This document shows, one piece after another, positions 10,805 through 24,830 of a DNA stretch of 64,000 bases. The stretch is from Argopecten irradians. Its lineage: Eukaryota; Mollusca; Bivalvia; Pectinida; Pectinidae. Every line of letters begins with the position of its first letter. Position 1 is the first letter of the stretch. The position numbers and the translations under genes were made by a program. The notes beneath the pieces were generated by a model that was given only the letters and a program-made list of their open reading frames with translations, was not told where the DNA came from and did no database searches. Where the stretch lies: contig NC_091142.1 of NCBI RefSeq assembly GCF_041381155.1, forward strand, positions 37,683,604-37,747,603, read 5' to 3'.

Positions 10805-12796
10805 CTGGGGAAGAGAAAAATATAAATATAAGTTTATTTCAAACCAAAGGAGATAATAATTAGGTCTCTATTTAGCAAACACTACGTAAAAAAACTACCA
10901 ATATTTTGGCATTGAATAACTTTGATCGATAGACACTATATCAGTAATAATTATTTTAAAGGGAATTAAATTAAGTGCAAAGTATATGGATAATAGATTA
11001 GAATCACTTAGAAAAAATCTGATGATGGTGGGTTGAATATTAAATCAAAGATGGCTGCCTAATACTTGGGTAACATGTTTGATTTCCTTTTCAATATATA
11101 TTGAAAAATGGAGCTGCAAGGCAAATATCAATATGCTAATCCTATATTAATTATTACAAGTCTCTAATTAGTAATTCGTGTTGTTTACAAACCCGTGACA
11201 TTGAGCATCGCATTAAAAGGTGTAACTGCTTGTAAAAATAACTAAACGATGACACATCACTTAACAAAACGACAATGCCCAACCTAAAGGAATGGTTCGT
11301 GAACAGTATGGCAGTTACAATGGTTAAAATATTACATTATGATAAATAAATAGACTGGTCCGAAAATGTCCAAAGATGATTACTTTATCTATTCATTTTT
11401 TTACAATAATCATACACCTGTTATGATTCATATAATAGTAAAGCAAACAAATAATTTATATACTAATTAAGTAAACCATTTATAATACTGTTAGGTTAAA
11501 CACCAAACGACCCTACTTATCTATTACGAATTAATGAATGAAATCTGCACAGGTAAAAGTTCACTGAAATGTATCACTGTATCATCTTCGCAGTAAGCCA
11601 GTTAAGGCTTGTAAGAAATGATGAAACAGTACATTTAAGTAATTCAGTATATTATTGTGTTAAAGAGTCCATTACTGTCACCACAAAACAAATCCAAATT
11701 CGTGTGCAACGCAAATTGGTTGATGCCCCACTGGCCGAAGACTATGCGAAGACATGAACAATTACTTCTCAAGTTGCTTCTCACTTTCTTTTAAGAATCG
11801 ACAAAAACTTGTATAGTTTCCCATACTGTTGTCTAGATAATTTTCAGTTAGCTACTAGGATTTCACAGCATATAAAAATGTTTGAATCAACGATAACCTT
11901 TACTGGGTTTTTTTTCACCACATGACTTTTAATGATAATTCACAAATATTTTTTAGAATCACTTTTATCAATAAGTTATGAAACTAAATATTGAAAACAA
12001 AAAGTGAAAAAATAAATTTAAAAAATAACATGGTATTTGAAAGACGTGTTATCAGATGTAAACGTACAGTAAATGTAACAAACAAAGAATGCAGGTGCCC
12101 TATCCAGAAACCCTTTTACATATGGTGTTAAATTATGTATGTTTTCTTTATACAATCTTATTAAAAACCGGCCATATCAGTATTGTATAGTAAATATAAA
12201 TATAGCCCCTAGGCTAAATTAACGAAATTTTAGTACACTGTAGAAATTGAATAGAAAATATTTCCATGGTCAATGGTATTACTGTATATTATTATGTCGT
12301 TTACAAAGTTACGTAACACATCATGTAAATAAAAAGGTGATTAATGAACATCAAGGCGTGTGTATACACAAAGTATTACAAATTAGTCTGTGTAGAAAAA
12401 AAAAGTTATAATACGAGTTTAAGGTATTAATACGATGTTTGTCAATAGTGTATTTTGGGAACGTTCTTTACACTAGCTAGTTGACTTCAATCGATGAATC
12501 CTCACTATACATCAAATGCATTGATTAGTTTACGGACATATTAACTTTATATATAACTCAGGACGTTAATAACCGTACACATTTATTTCTAATTATCAAT
12601 TCATTAAAACAAATATTAGATGAAAAAATTATCATTACATACAATATGGTCATACTCACATGTAGGTAAACTACATGTTTTTTACAACACCATTTCAATA
12701 CCAATTTGGATGTCAATGTTTAATATTTTGAAGAAAAAATCAAAGGTTTTGTAATCATTTGTCTAATTTTGTCACAAATAGATTTTAGATTAAAAA
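10805..12796. other. No supported coding exon
   Basis: AT-rich DNA upstream of the ZIP exons. If the transporter has a 5' untranslated or ectodomain part, it should lie here or further right on the minus strand, but I could not identify it. The 62-codon frame at 11569-11757 has no recognisable features. Confidence 0.45.
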
Positions 12797-13049
12797 AAGA
12801 GTTTTCATTAGTTTGGTTTGGTTTGATTAGTTTAACGTCCTATTAACAGCCAGGGTCATTTAAGGACGTGTCAGGTTTGTTGGTGGAGGAAAGCCGGAGA
12901 ACCCGAAGAAAAACCACCGACCAGCGGTCAGTACCTGACAACTGCCCCACATAGGATTCGAACTCGCGACCCAGAGGTGGAGGGCATGTGGTTATAAGTC
13001 GGTACATCTTAACCACTCGGCCACCGCGGCCCCAAGAGTTTTCATTAGT
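12797..13049 (-). mobile_element. tRNA-derived SINE with 16-bp target site duplication
   Basis: The element is on the minus strand. Its head (near 13030) reads GCGGTGGCCGAGTGGTTAAG, a tRNA-Ser/Leu-like A box. A B box, GCGAGTTCGAATCC, follows about 50 bp later. Downstream is the conserved body with CGTCCTTAAATGACCCTGGC and TTAATAGGACGTTAAAC, a block I recognise from many mollusc SINEs, and a short A/C-rich tail (ATCAAACCAAACCAAAC). Perfect direct repeats AAGAGTTTTCATTAGT lie at 12797-12812 and 13034-13049. SINEs are transcribed by RNA polymerase III and copied by a partner LINE. The perfect duplication suggests a fairly recent insertion. Confidence 0.93.
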
Positions 13050-15341
13050 GTCATAGGGAGTTTATAATCTTACTTGACTTGATTGATGTGAAACCGTGGC
13101 GTTAAGATACCTTGATGTTATCATAAACACAATTACGTAACGCATGATACCATTTGTACAGGCACTATTCAAAGCTGGATAACTAGAAGTCGTTGTTACC
13201 TTGTAGGATAATGATTTCAGTTTACATACGTATTATCATCATAAGTACTAAATGACAATCTAATAGTGTTTCATTTCAACTATAATAGAAGACTTTTAAG
13301 GATTTGTTTGCAATATTGATCCTGTGAACATTTGAGTAAATTGATTGATATACATCAATATTTACATTTCCGTTTTTTCTTTGCTGTGCAACCTTATCAA
13401 CTAGGAAATCGTTCACACTTGTGTAAACGCAGTAGGTTGTCGCGCAAGAATACATACACTGGAACCATGGCAACACCTATCCATATATAGATATAAACAT
13501 GATTAAAGTTTGCTTGTATCGAACATTTCCATTGGCTTAAACATTTAATTCGGTCCACAAAGGCCAAAAACCAAAAAAGGCCGGTTATAACGTCACTTCT
13601 GATTGGCTAAGACAACTGTATAATGGTTTCATAGAAGAAAATAAAGCCCGTTAATGAATTTGGAATTTTGAAGATAACTTTCTATAGTTAAATACATTAT
13701 AAGGATTAACTTGGATATGTTCTTTTGATATGTTATGGACATATCAAACAAAAACCGTATTATTTTCTAATCATAAACTTTTATTGATTTATAAATTTGT
13801 TTTTCAAACTGGGGGGGATATTGTACTATGGCCCATATACAGATACTTATTGGCTCATCTGCATTTACTCGTGTCTCTTCTCATTTATCACTGGCTTAGT
13901 TATTCAGACAAATACAAAATCCATCTCAATCATGAAAACAAATCACTTACACAGTCAGACTGTAACATTTTCCTTCTTAAATGTCAATCCATTGCACACG
14001 GTTTTTTTATAGTTAGAAATTTGAATAATGTTTGCTATGATAAAAAGTGGTTAACATCAAAACATACATGCATTTCACATTACATAAGCTCTCGCACTAG
14101 CACTTGAAGCAATTGTCTAATATGACTATGTTATAGCGTCTTACGTTGGAGGATATTCACCACAATGCAATAAATATGGAGCGTTAATTCTTTAATTTTA
14201 GGAGACGAAATATTACGTAAATTACCGTCAATTCAGCCTATGGCAGTAATAAATTACAAACTTACATTAAGATAGATAATGAACACGACTTAAAGTATAC
14301 ATGTATACATGTATATGTACGTGTACTTGTTTACTTGACGATAGGTGTTATTTAAACAATCATTGTATAAACACGTCATGTAAAGCATGATCATAGTAGA
14401 ATAGTCAAAACATGATAAGCTGTATATATAGCTCAAATGTAGAAAACAACAAACCCATGTAAAACGTGTTTGAGTGAGGAGGCAGTGTCATCACGTTTTT
14501 GCTATCACGAATTTGACGACGGACAAATCCGCCTGTAGAGTTATTGGTTAAAGTAACCAGCATAACAACATGTCTGTAAATCACATAATGTCGTTTTTTA
14601 TACTGTAAAAAGATAACTAATGGCATAATGACCTTTTAATATTAACAATTATTAATATGTTTTGTGTTTAGTCTGAAAATACAGCAAGACATTTTTTTTT
14701 TAATTTTATATTATTTACTTGCATGGCGTCTTGGTGGGAAGTCACAACATTCACACATTTACAAAAGATCTGTAACATATCACTGATGGACCGTATTCAG
14801 CGATTATAAGTACAGGTCAATGGAAATATCGATTCATATATTACACTTTACATTGACCTGCATCTACTCAATATCTTAGATAGAACTAAATAATAAGTGG
14901 TGGGTTTTGTCTGCTTCTACACATTATAAATATCATGCCGAATGAATGCTGCTCTACTTACAGACCACTCACGCTTTTTCATGCCATTAGGATTACATTA
15001 AAATGCGTATCATGGAATACATTAGTTATCATAAATAATTAATTGGTTCGGGATATTCCTTGATCTATTATATCAAAACAATGAAACAGTTGACGATGTT
15101 TTTGGTTAATTTGTCACGATATCTTAATCATTTCATTAGTTACTAACCATGTCTAGACGATCAAAAAACAGAGAAAACTCGGGAAATATCCTATGTTAGA
15201 CTTGCATTATAGTTCACATTTCGAAGTATGTCGAAATCAGTATAATGAATAACAATAAGACACGTATCGTCCATCTGATCCTATGATTTCGGTTTGATTA
15301 GGGTATTCATTTAGCTTTATAAATATGTCTTATGGAAACAA
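13050..15341. other. No supported gene
   Basis: AT-rich DNA. The 125-codon plus-strand frame at 13730-14107 is the longest, but its sequence has no domain, no splice support and the composition of translated AT-rich sequence. No repeat structure beyond short ACATGTATAC stretches near 14300 was seen. Confidence 0.45.
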
Positions 15342-15343
15342 TA

Positions 15344-15578
15344 CACAGCCAATATTTCCTAACCTGAAATACATCAGAGTTTCACATGAAATTTGACCTG
15401 AATTTCAGGTCAAGAAATTTTAACCTGAAATTGACCAGAAATTGACCAGAATTTCAGGTCAAGAAACTTTGATCTGAAAATGACCAGAATTTCTGGTTCA
15501 TTTCAAGTGAATTTTAGGTCAAGGAATTTTGGTCAATATTTCTTGACTTGAAATTCAGGTTAAGAAATATTGGCTGTG
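15344..15578. mobile_element. 235-bp foldback MITE with TA target duplication
   Basis: The ends are inverted repeats, CACAGCCAATATTTC at the left and GAAATATTGGCTGTG at the right, flanked by TA on both sides (15342-15343, 15579-15580). The interior repeats a word close to AATTTCAGGTCAAGAAA in both orientations at least four times, so the whole element can fold. There is no open frame, so mobilisation would need a transposase elsewhere, most simply a Tc1/mariner type given the TA duplication. Confidence 0.8.
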
Positions 15579-15580
15579 TA

Positions 15581-18500
15581 GATTACATTGGATCCACATA
15601 CATTTTGTACGTTCAGGTTCAACGAAACACATGCTTGGGAAAGAGATACACATGGACGGTTTGGGACACAATGATTCGATCTGTAAACATAGATGCAGAG
15701 ATGATAACTGATATGAGTTGAAGGAAGAAAACACATCGAACGATCACATGAAATATACAATTCAGATAAATGCAACAGCTATAATGCATTGAACACCTAT
15801 CAACCACCTTTACTTACATTACTGCGTTTTTCGGTGATCCAGTAGTTTTTGTCCTAGAAATTCCCTGTGTATCATTCGAGTTTTAAGAAGAGTATGAATG
15901 AAAATTCAAACTGTTATCATTCCACAAGATCACAGCGAAGATCACAGTTATACTGTTATTAAAACAAACAGCATGTATTTCACGGCTATAATGCTAACGT
16001 AACACAGTTGTCATTAATATCACGATATCATGATACTGTACACCGAGTCTGGTGTTGCCAAACTTGATACACACTGCGCCATCACATCAGAGATAGGTAA
16101 GTTACCTGTAAATCCACAGCCACACATGAGAATAGAGATGTGAAGCATAAAGGTAAACTTTCTCAGGTGACACACAACATTATAGTAACGTTAACAGGTC
16201 ATAGTTGAAAATATCTCTCATCCATCTTACTGTTGTATGAGGCGCATGTTTTATGGCATTGCCAGCCAGGTAAAAACTCAAATTAAAAAAAAGGTCTGTG
16301 CAAAAACATGCAACATGCACTATTGTCAATACGCCAAGGAAACGACAGGAGGTCGACATAGGACAACAACACGTATAGGGATATATAGGATGGCTGGAAC
16401 ACAGCGACGACGTCATAACGGGATGTTTATAAAACATAACTTTAATTATTACTTTTCCTTATCGTGTTAAATACGTATTATTTAATTATCACCATGTCGT
16501 ACATATTACATATTTAAATATCACCACCGCGCTAGGGTTTTCCAGGAATATATTATATCACTTCATGATTTCTGTATATATTCAATCAAATATTAGACAA
16601 GGAAGCACAAGAAATTCAAGGTATAATGTATCTCACTTAATTATCATTATCAATTTGGTAAAATAACTATCATTACTTTCATGACTGGCATTGATAAATT
16701 TTAAACATCTTATGTTGAATCAGGAATTAGGCATCACACAAGAATTAAGACAAATATACAATAATTGTTTTGGGGTTTGAAATAATCTGTAAGCCGACTC
16801 ACACTCAAAATATATGTTACAAAAGGTCGCATATCATAATGCATACATAATTCATGGCGTAGAGTAATTTCAGTGTTTCAATACTTTGTATTAACTTCTG
16901 TGAGTACTTGTGAGAGACAGGATTTCCTATAATATACATACATGTATACATTTGTCTGCGATATGCTCCACCTTGTACGGTCTCACTGGTAAACAAAAAC
17001 ATCAATCTAAGCACTCCTTATTTATCTGTTCGATTGCGCATAACAACATCTGGAATTATCTACAAACGTTTCATTACTGATGAAATCGTGTATGTTTGTC
17101 CGCCAAACAAGTAATCATCAGATTATATAAAATGAAGATAATCAAACATGTTGAGATTTCAAGCTTTAAAATCATACAAATCATCAGAGGGACCGATCAC
17201 TTACTCTGTAAATTTGTATGTTTGGGAATGGGTCTGTTTTATCTTTTACTGTTATAGTTTTCATTATCTTTTATCAGACTAAGTAATAGCTAATATATAT
17301 ATCCTTTCGTCTGGGGAAATGTAACCCAACTAACTTTCGCAGCGCCTTATATTTGATAATTACATGTATGTATTTCGCGCTTACATTACAAACGTTGTTA
17401 TTTCACGTCATGCGTTACAGTTTACAATCTAGATAGCGTTTACAAATGAAACGTTTTACTCAACAGTAATTCTATTCTGGAACAGCCGCCAGTCAGTTTT
17501 TCTCGTCGTCAAGACAACACAAAATATAGCTCCGAAACTAGCTTCATGTTTTTAAGTTTATGTTTTTGACAATTAAAACGGTGATTTAGAGGGTTTTTTT
17601 TCTTTTCGTTTGGAAGAATTAATGGCTAACATTTTGTCACAATTTTTTTTATGTCACTTCAAATACATCTTACTGAGAGACAGTGAATATGTGTTCTGGT
17701 TGTTCGTTTTAGTAGAGGTCCGGTTCGAAGAAATTGGCTATTGGTGGAAATGGAAAACAAATTGGTATCTATATACATTATCAAACGTTTTAAGACTCAA
17801 TTTCAATGATTGTGGAATGTAACTGCGTTGAATAGTTATGTTCAGCCTTTTCCCTGGGACTATCTTTAATATCAATGATATTACTATATGACTCACTGCA
17901 GAAAGGTCATATAAAACGTAAAAGGCGCAAAACAATGTCGAAATGTAAAACTACGCCGGTCAGAGGTCAGCGCGTGACCAACCATCTTCATTTAGAAATA
18001 AAGTGATCGGTGAACTAGTTTGATTGAGGCAGAACGAAGTGGGAATGTAAATATAACATATTGAGTGTTATCTAGGCAGGGTGTCCTTCAGAACTCATCA
18101 CTTATTCTTGTGGAATGGTGATAGATAACTTAAACATTCGTAGCATCCTTGAGAAATGAGCGGGATTTATATTCATTATAGAAAAAAACTTACAGATATT
18201 GAATGACAAATGCATACATCATCGTTGATAAGGATGTGTTCTATTTTGTACATCACACACGCCTCAGGTACATTTGTATAAGTAAAAGAGACACTAAATG
18301 ATAACCTAAATAAAATAGATATTGAAAGCGAAACAAAAACATAGTCTTTTGAACAGGATTCTTAAACAGTTATGAAATAACTGCCGAATGTGACGTCACT
18401 GCGTGACTCCGTCTGAATGTCAAGACGTCAAGAAGAGGTTTTATTGTGTATAAACATTGACCTAAGGACGTAGTTGTGGTCAGCCCCGACAGGTTGTGGT

Positions 18501-19789
18501 CAGTCCTCAAACATTACTTATCAATTAAGTACCATCAACAAGAAAGCATTTTCATCGCATAAAAAAACAGTGTTGAAACATACAATAATAAAATATCAGC
18601 ATTGATGATTGAAATAGGTTTTGGTTTACAGTTTGAGTAATATCTAAGTAGACATATATCTAAAACAAACCCAATAAAACTGCTGAAACTTGGCTAGAAA
18701 TACGAAGGTTTCCATGGATATCAGAGTGAGAGGATTCACAAGTGATATCTATGTTTTTCACGCGTACAATATTAGTGCATATCTATTAATGTTTACTTCT
18801 TAAAAATCTATTGTGGATTTACAATATCTTTGATTAAAAATTCTACACTAATCTACTCGTACATTTTTAAATTGGAAGCTAAAAATGATAAATGATGTCA
18901 TAAATAGGTGTAAATATCTGCTAACATACAACTGCGTCCTATGAGCGGTAAGACATTTTACGAAATGAAGGTATCACCTAAATTTTAAAATGCAATTTTA
19001 AATTTAAATCAAATCTTACCGTAAGTGAATAGACCGGAATAAAAACCCAACGCAGTTTACCGAATAGGCTGTCCGACGCCGGATGTACATAGGGACCTAA
19101 CGCCATCCAGCTTTATATATATAGTTGTTACTTTACATGTACCTCTATTTGTGCGTAAACCGGATGTTAAAATCATTAAAGGAATATTGGATGTTTTGAT
19201 CCATTGTAAATGCTGTTTAGCAACCACCAATGATAACTTGCCGTTCTATTTATTTCTTTTTGGACCAGAATAGGAATGTGAGGTTTCTCACGCAAAAAAT
19301 ACGTGTTTCCTTGTCTAAAGAAGTGCATGAAGCATGATTGTTCGACTACCTCTTGCAGAAGAGCTCAACCTCGGGATATTGTGATGTTACAATGGCAATA
19401 TCGACTAGGGAGTGACGTCACAATAGGAATATTAACTGTGTGCTTCTAAAAATGAAACACCGAGGTGATATGATATATATCGGACTGCACGTGACTACAT
19501 TATTAGACAACGAAAATAGTGGCAAATCAGAGCATAGCTAATGAATGTTTATATTTTATTCAATATTTAGCATAAAATGAGTAAGACGCATACCATAATT
19601 AATGGAATCTCCCAGGATTACAACACCATACAAATATTGAAATTTTGTAGGTTAATACGAGGAATTCTTAAACATGAGAAAGGTAATATTCCTTAAGGTC
19701 GAAAGCCGACGGAAATATCACCTTTCAAAGGTTTAATTTGCAATGTCAACCTCTGAACAGGTGTTTATCGGTTGCAGGTTGACATTACA
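15581..19789. other. No supported gene; a few weak candidate splice segments
   Basis: Over 4 kb of AT-rich DNA. One minus-strand segment, 15818-15853, is bounded by a CTAG acceptor and a perfect GTAAGTA donor and is 36 bp long, but it is too short to support by itself. A pair of GTTGTGGTCAG words occurs at about 18474-18502. Nothing else is recognisable. Confidence 0.4.
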
Positions 19790-19870
19790 TTAACAGCACA
19801 ATGGAGCTCAATTAACCCTTCGGAAAGTGGCAGCCGCCGAAGGGTTAGTCGCGCTCCATTGTGCAGTTAA
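19742..19870. mobile_element. Adjacent hairpins; the second bounded by TTAA
   Basis: The first hairpin pairs AATGTCAACCT (19742-19752) with AGGTTGACATT (19776-19786). The second pairs GCACAATGGAGC and TAACCCTTCGG with CCGAAGGGTTA and GCTCCATTGTGC (19796-19864). The second is bounded by TTAA on both sides (19790-19793 and 19867-19870), which could be a piggyBac-like target site or simply part of the repeat. It is probably a very small MITE. There is no transcription-terminator context to suggest otherwise. Confidence 0.55.
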
Positions 19871-21925
19871 ATATTTGTATTCTTTCTTTGTCCCGTATTA
19901 CTGTTCGCATCATATTATGTAATCGTGTACGTTTTGTGTTTCTTGATTAAGAGCAGATCGCCTCGAAAATTTGACTTTTTTTTTTGTCCGCACGGTTGGA
20001 ATTACTTCTTAGTCCCTTATTGACTACTTTAGATAAGTATATTTTAAAAACAAAATAGTGATGTATAATTAATATTGAATACCCTATGTATACTAGTTTG
20101 TTTATTTATTTACGTCATTATATTGATCTTATTATAGAGTTGAATTAGAAAATGATAAATTGGGATGGGGGAGCTGATACAAGTGGCTGGGCAATCCTCA
20201 AACATCTTGTATGGGTATACATCACATTTAGATCTAGTTTGGGCTAGTATTTAGAATTGGCCTTCGGACTGCATTGTTGTACCCAAGTAACAAAGCTAAA
20301 GCAACGCCCATTGTTTTACAACTTATAAGAATATATTCATAACTCAAACACTGTAGCAACAACTTAGAAAGTTAATAATGCCATAATTTTAATTTTATGT
20401 ACATTATTTTACTTCTAGGAAACATATGGATATAGATAACTATAATGATTGGAAGCCTACATTCAGCATCCGAGCAGAATTGGAAGACGGCTCCACATAC
20501 ACATTTATTATCTAAGGTTTATTTATTTTATTCAGTTTTGTTCAGTAATTCTCTCCGTGTCTTCTGATCCGATTTTGACTCCTTTTTTATTGTTATTGGA
20601 ACCATACGCTTTGAACATAATTCATGAATATTCACTAACTGAAGGAAACGTGACCTTTAAATTGAGAAAGCTTTCACAAAATATAACAAAAGAAAATGAC
20701 AAAATCTTGAGTTCGGGAACTTTTAAGTGAAGAAATAGGTTTTTAAGTTATGGTATGTTAGAGCTGATGCTGATACGAACCATTAGTCTAAAAACAAAAA
20801 ATAAAAACGAAAAACAAAAAAAAAAACTTTTGCAACCATATTTACATATATAAATGTAAGTATATGTATATTGTCAACTGATAAATATAACTGTAATATC
20901 AGTTTTAACTTCAGGCCTGCAGCCAGTCAATGTTCAAACAGGGGACTTCTTGGTTCCTGTGATTGGCTGATCCAGTCGTCATGTGAAATTCCAGCTTTTG
21001 TCGACAAATTCAATATTGAATGCGCTTTTACACACTGTACTGTAAGAATATCTTAAATGTACCGGTATATCACTCAATATTCTATGTAGCTCTACATTTA
21101 ACACTACATTTTTTGAGGAGTATCCAGGAAGACTTTAACAGATTTAACAGCCAAATGAAGTTAAGATTTAAGGTTTTACTTTGTTTTTTTAAGAACTGGG
21201 AGACTTTGGTTTGGGTGACTTAATGGCTTTACTTTGCTTCTCATTCTCCTTCTTGGGCATTGTTACGATATAGACAAACTCAGTTGCTATCGTAACTAAA
21301 TAACGGCTTCTGGTTGATGAAAAAAGATGCGGTTTATCAAAAGCAAAACAATTTGTACATTAGGAGTTTGAGGTATGTCAAAAATAATGATACCACTTTC
21401 AAAAACATCCGGTACCATGGTAACAATAGATAAAAGACTTCTGGTTGTTCGAAACTTAGATGTAACTATTTTGATGATTTTTTTTTAGATTTGAAGGATA
21501 GTGAATACAAATTTATGCCTAGCACTGATTATGGTTAGCTTATTGTGTTACATTGTTGTAATGGCACTAGCCTGGAATTTAACCAATTTATGTCACGTAT
21601 ATTTAAAAGTATGCCATGTGAGTAGGTGACGTCACCAGATAATTTAATGATCAGATGATGACCCATCTGATATAATCCGTCTTATTAGAATGTATGTATA
21701 ATGTGAACTGCATGTTACCATAGCGCTTGGTTCTCTTGAGCTCCCTCAGTTATATCTATCACCTGTTATCACGAAGGATTGCACTCTAGCAGCAAAAGAT
21801 ATCAGACGCTAGCTGCAATATTGTAGCTCAAAAGACTTTTTGACAGAAAATGGTGTCGTCTTTAGAGCTACAATTGGTGCCTATTACTGCTAATGGAGCA
21901 AAGTAATGATTATGCAAACCATTAA
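19871..21925. other. No supported gene
   Basis: AT-rich DNA. The 93-codon frame at 20449-20730 starts with a basic stretch and a hydrophobic segment but has no family resemblance, splice context or codon bias. I would not annotate it. Confidence 0.4.
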
Positions 21926-21928
21926 GCA

Positions 21929-22812
21929 CGTTCCCCGGAATTTCATGATGATTTCAAGTTTTGTGACGGTCTGTTGCGTTTTTCCACGTTTTATCATGGT
22001 TCATGCAGATTGGCTGCACGTTTTGCCGTTTTGTGCCGTTTTGTCAAGGTTTTGACGGCAAGCCAAGGTGGATGATAGACGTTTCGATGCGTTCTGTCAA
22101 GGCACATCACGGCTTGTAGCGGTTGAAAGCCCGACGTGATACGGCATGTTACGTCTTATTACGGTCTTACGTTGCAAGCAATATATGATGGAGTATCATT
22201 GCCTGGCCTGGTACATATTTGCTACTTCATGGAATTATTTGTATTAATAAATAGAAATAGTCATTATCAAACACATTTAAACCATCAAATTATACCAAAG
22301 CTAAGTGAGATTAAGTGAGAACCATTACAGAAAAAAATATTTGCGTAGAAACACTTGGCTATAATAATTATATATTTATACCAAATATAGTTAAGATTTT
22401 ATTTTCTTTTAACACATTTTGTAATTAAAACGTGTTTTAATGACATTTCCGGCAATAAATATTGTTTCATTTGCTACAAAAAAAACCGGCATCAGACTTT
22501 CATCCCTAGTAAGCCTCGGCGGACCGTGAAAAACGTATCGGAGCTTGATCAAAACGTGTAAAACGTAGCAGACCTCATCAGATCGTAACAGGCCTAGAGA
22601 GAACGTAGTGGTATGTACCTTCGAATTCCTTTAACCTCCGGGAACAGCACTTTCCCCTATATCCACGGTCCACCACGTAATCCGTAAAAGACCGTGGCAA
22701 AACTTCACAAGACCTAGCTCAACTTGAATACAGAGACAAAAAATAGCCAAAATTCCACGGCGCACCACGTTTCGGGCAAACGGGACTACCGTGGTCGCCG
22801 GGAACATAGTGT
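21929..22812. mobile_element. Possible degenerate DNA element with related arms
   Basis: Two GC-richer arms (about 21929-22170 and 22500-22812) flank an AT-rich centre. The left arm begins CACGTTCCCCGG and the right arm ends CCGGGAACATAG, an imperfect inverted pair. Read outside-in, both arms are rich in CACGTTTT, TTTTGCC and ACGG words. This looks like an old non-autonomous DNA transposon. No clear target duplication was found, so the boundaries are approximate. Confidence 0.35.
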
Positions 22813-24830
22813 AAACCTAGCATAAAGGTAACTTCCTGGTGCAGACATAAAGAAGACCGTTTTATCCATTATTGGGGAACAGTCATTAATGACTATGTTT
22901 GATATATATAATCATCTATTCTAACATGAGCTATTGATACTGTGTATTTCTTTCCATATACACAATAATCAATTGAGGGAAACCTTTGGTTCTTTGGTAG
23001 TATTTGTATAACTTGGTAAATAATATCTCCGACCGTGAGTACACCTTGCTATGACAATGGGCTGCACTCGTCTTTAACAGGTTTCAAGGTGCACGTATTG
23101 ATTAAAGTACATGTATTTAGGACAGGTAATTTATTGGTTACGCTGAAAAGCTTTTCAAATGTTAGTTTACACTCATCTGTTCAATGAAGCAAAACATCAA
23201 CACTTTAGTCATTCGATCTTTTATCGTCAATATTTTTTTCCATTGACTATAATTTATTTTGATTGGTGAAAAGCTATTGCTAAAACGATTTTCATTGGAG
23301 CACACAAAGCACCAATGAAGGGACGTATAACGTATAATGTATGTAAATAATATGCTGGGCACATCTGTACAAGTAGTTTATATACCTTTATTTAGAACTA
23401 AATTTGTATAGAACTTAAAATCAAAAGTTACTTACATGTACTGAAGCCATTTTTGGAATTTTGAATATCCACAGAAGGAGTCGTCATTACAATGTGAACG
23501 ACATTATTCCTATACTACATGAACTTTTAACATCTTAACCATCATTTCCTAATGTACACTGTATCTTACGCGCATTCATATACTGTCGTGAATCATTCCC
23601 ATTGAAAACGATGTCTCTTAATTTTGTTTTCAATGATGAATTTTAAGATAGCTTAGCGTTGCTATCTGTGACATCTGCCAATCTGGCGATGATTTGATCA
23701 CTATGTAAATAATGATCACCAATGATAGCTAACCAAGTAGAACATATGAATTTATATAAAATCATCTCCGAAGGTTTTTTTTCTTCATATCTTCAGATGT
23801 CAAAAAATCGTGAACAATATAAATGATTTGTAAATACCTCACTTCAAATTACGGCAGTTCGTGGACAGACGAAGACATCCTAAACTGTATATATATATTG
23901 TCCTGAGGACTTCTAGATTGAGATTTATATTAGATGTTATCATTAGGAGACATGATGAACACAATATTTATGAACAGATTATTTCAACTATAAACTTTTA
24001 TATACCAGAACATCAAATCAAATGAAGGTCAGAAGGCAATTAACAAATGATTCAGCGTATTGTTCCTATACAGGGGTTTCAACGAAGTTAAGTTTTATCG
24101 TTTATTTAACAAGCTAGAGGAAGATTAACGTGAGATTAAACAACATATAAGTTACTTTTCTTTATTAAGTTCTAGTTTAGATTTTAGACATTGGCCGAGA
24201 AAAAATAACCTGATAGTGCCGAATACATTGATATAATTCTGGGTTTTGTAATAGCATGAAGCACGACTAACAGTAGAAGGCTTTTATCATTGGTAAATGC
24301 TATTATCACTTGTTATTTCGTTTTATAAATATTTTGATAATCATATTGCTGCATCGGTTTTCTCACGGTTGTCCATACAACAAATTCGTGTTGAAATGTT
24401 TTTTGCCTTACCCATTAATACTGAGGTATTTTTGTCGTGCTTGTTTTATAATTGCCATTTTATTGGTTCGTGATATCTCTATAAGAGTTTTTGTTTCATT
24501 GTTTAAGTTTTTTAGGTACATGTTTCTAAGATATTGCTACTGCAGTAGTTATTGTGCATGTTTGCTGTCACTATAGGGAAGTGTCAAAGTTAAATTTGTC
24601 CATAAATAAAGCTTTTTAAAAGAGCATATTCAGACAGTTGTTTATGGTATCGTTATAGCAGACATTACCTTCCTACATTGATGTAAACACTTGCACTATA
24701 AAGATGCATATAAATGGCGTGATGTCCACAGGAAAGGGTTCCGTACGAATTCATTGCAATATACAAACATGTTATGATTAAACAAAATAACACATAAACC
24801 CACACTCAATGGAGCTAAAATCAAACGTTT
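22813..24830. other. No supported gene
   Basis: AT-rich DNA with scattered short frames, including an 88-codon frame at 24310-24576 that is hydrophobic and unrecognised. Confidence 0.45.

Noticed and set aside
12950-13033. A tRNA gene on the minus strand
   Set aside because: The A and B boxes belong to the head of a SINE with a conserved body, tail and target duplication, not to a complete tRNA cloverleaf.
13730-14107. 125-codon plus-strand frame
   Set aside because: No domain, no splice or codon-use support; amino-acid composition is that of translated AT-rich non-coding DNA.
15818-15853. 36-bp minus-strand micro-exon with CTAG acceptor and GTAAGTA donor
   Set aside because: Too short to support, no family signal, and such pairs occur by chance in several kilobases of AT-rich DNA.
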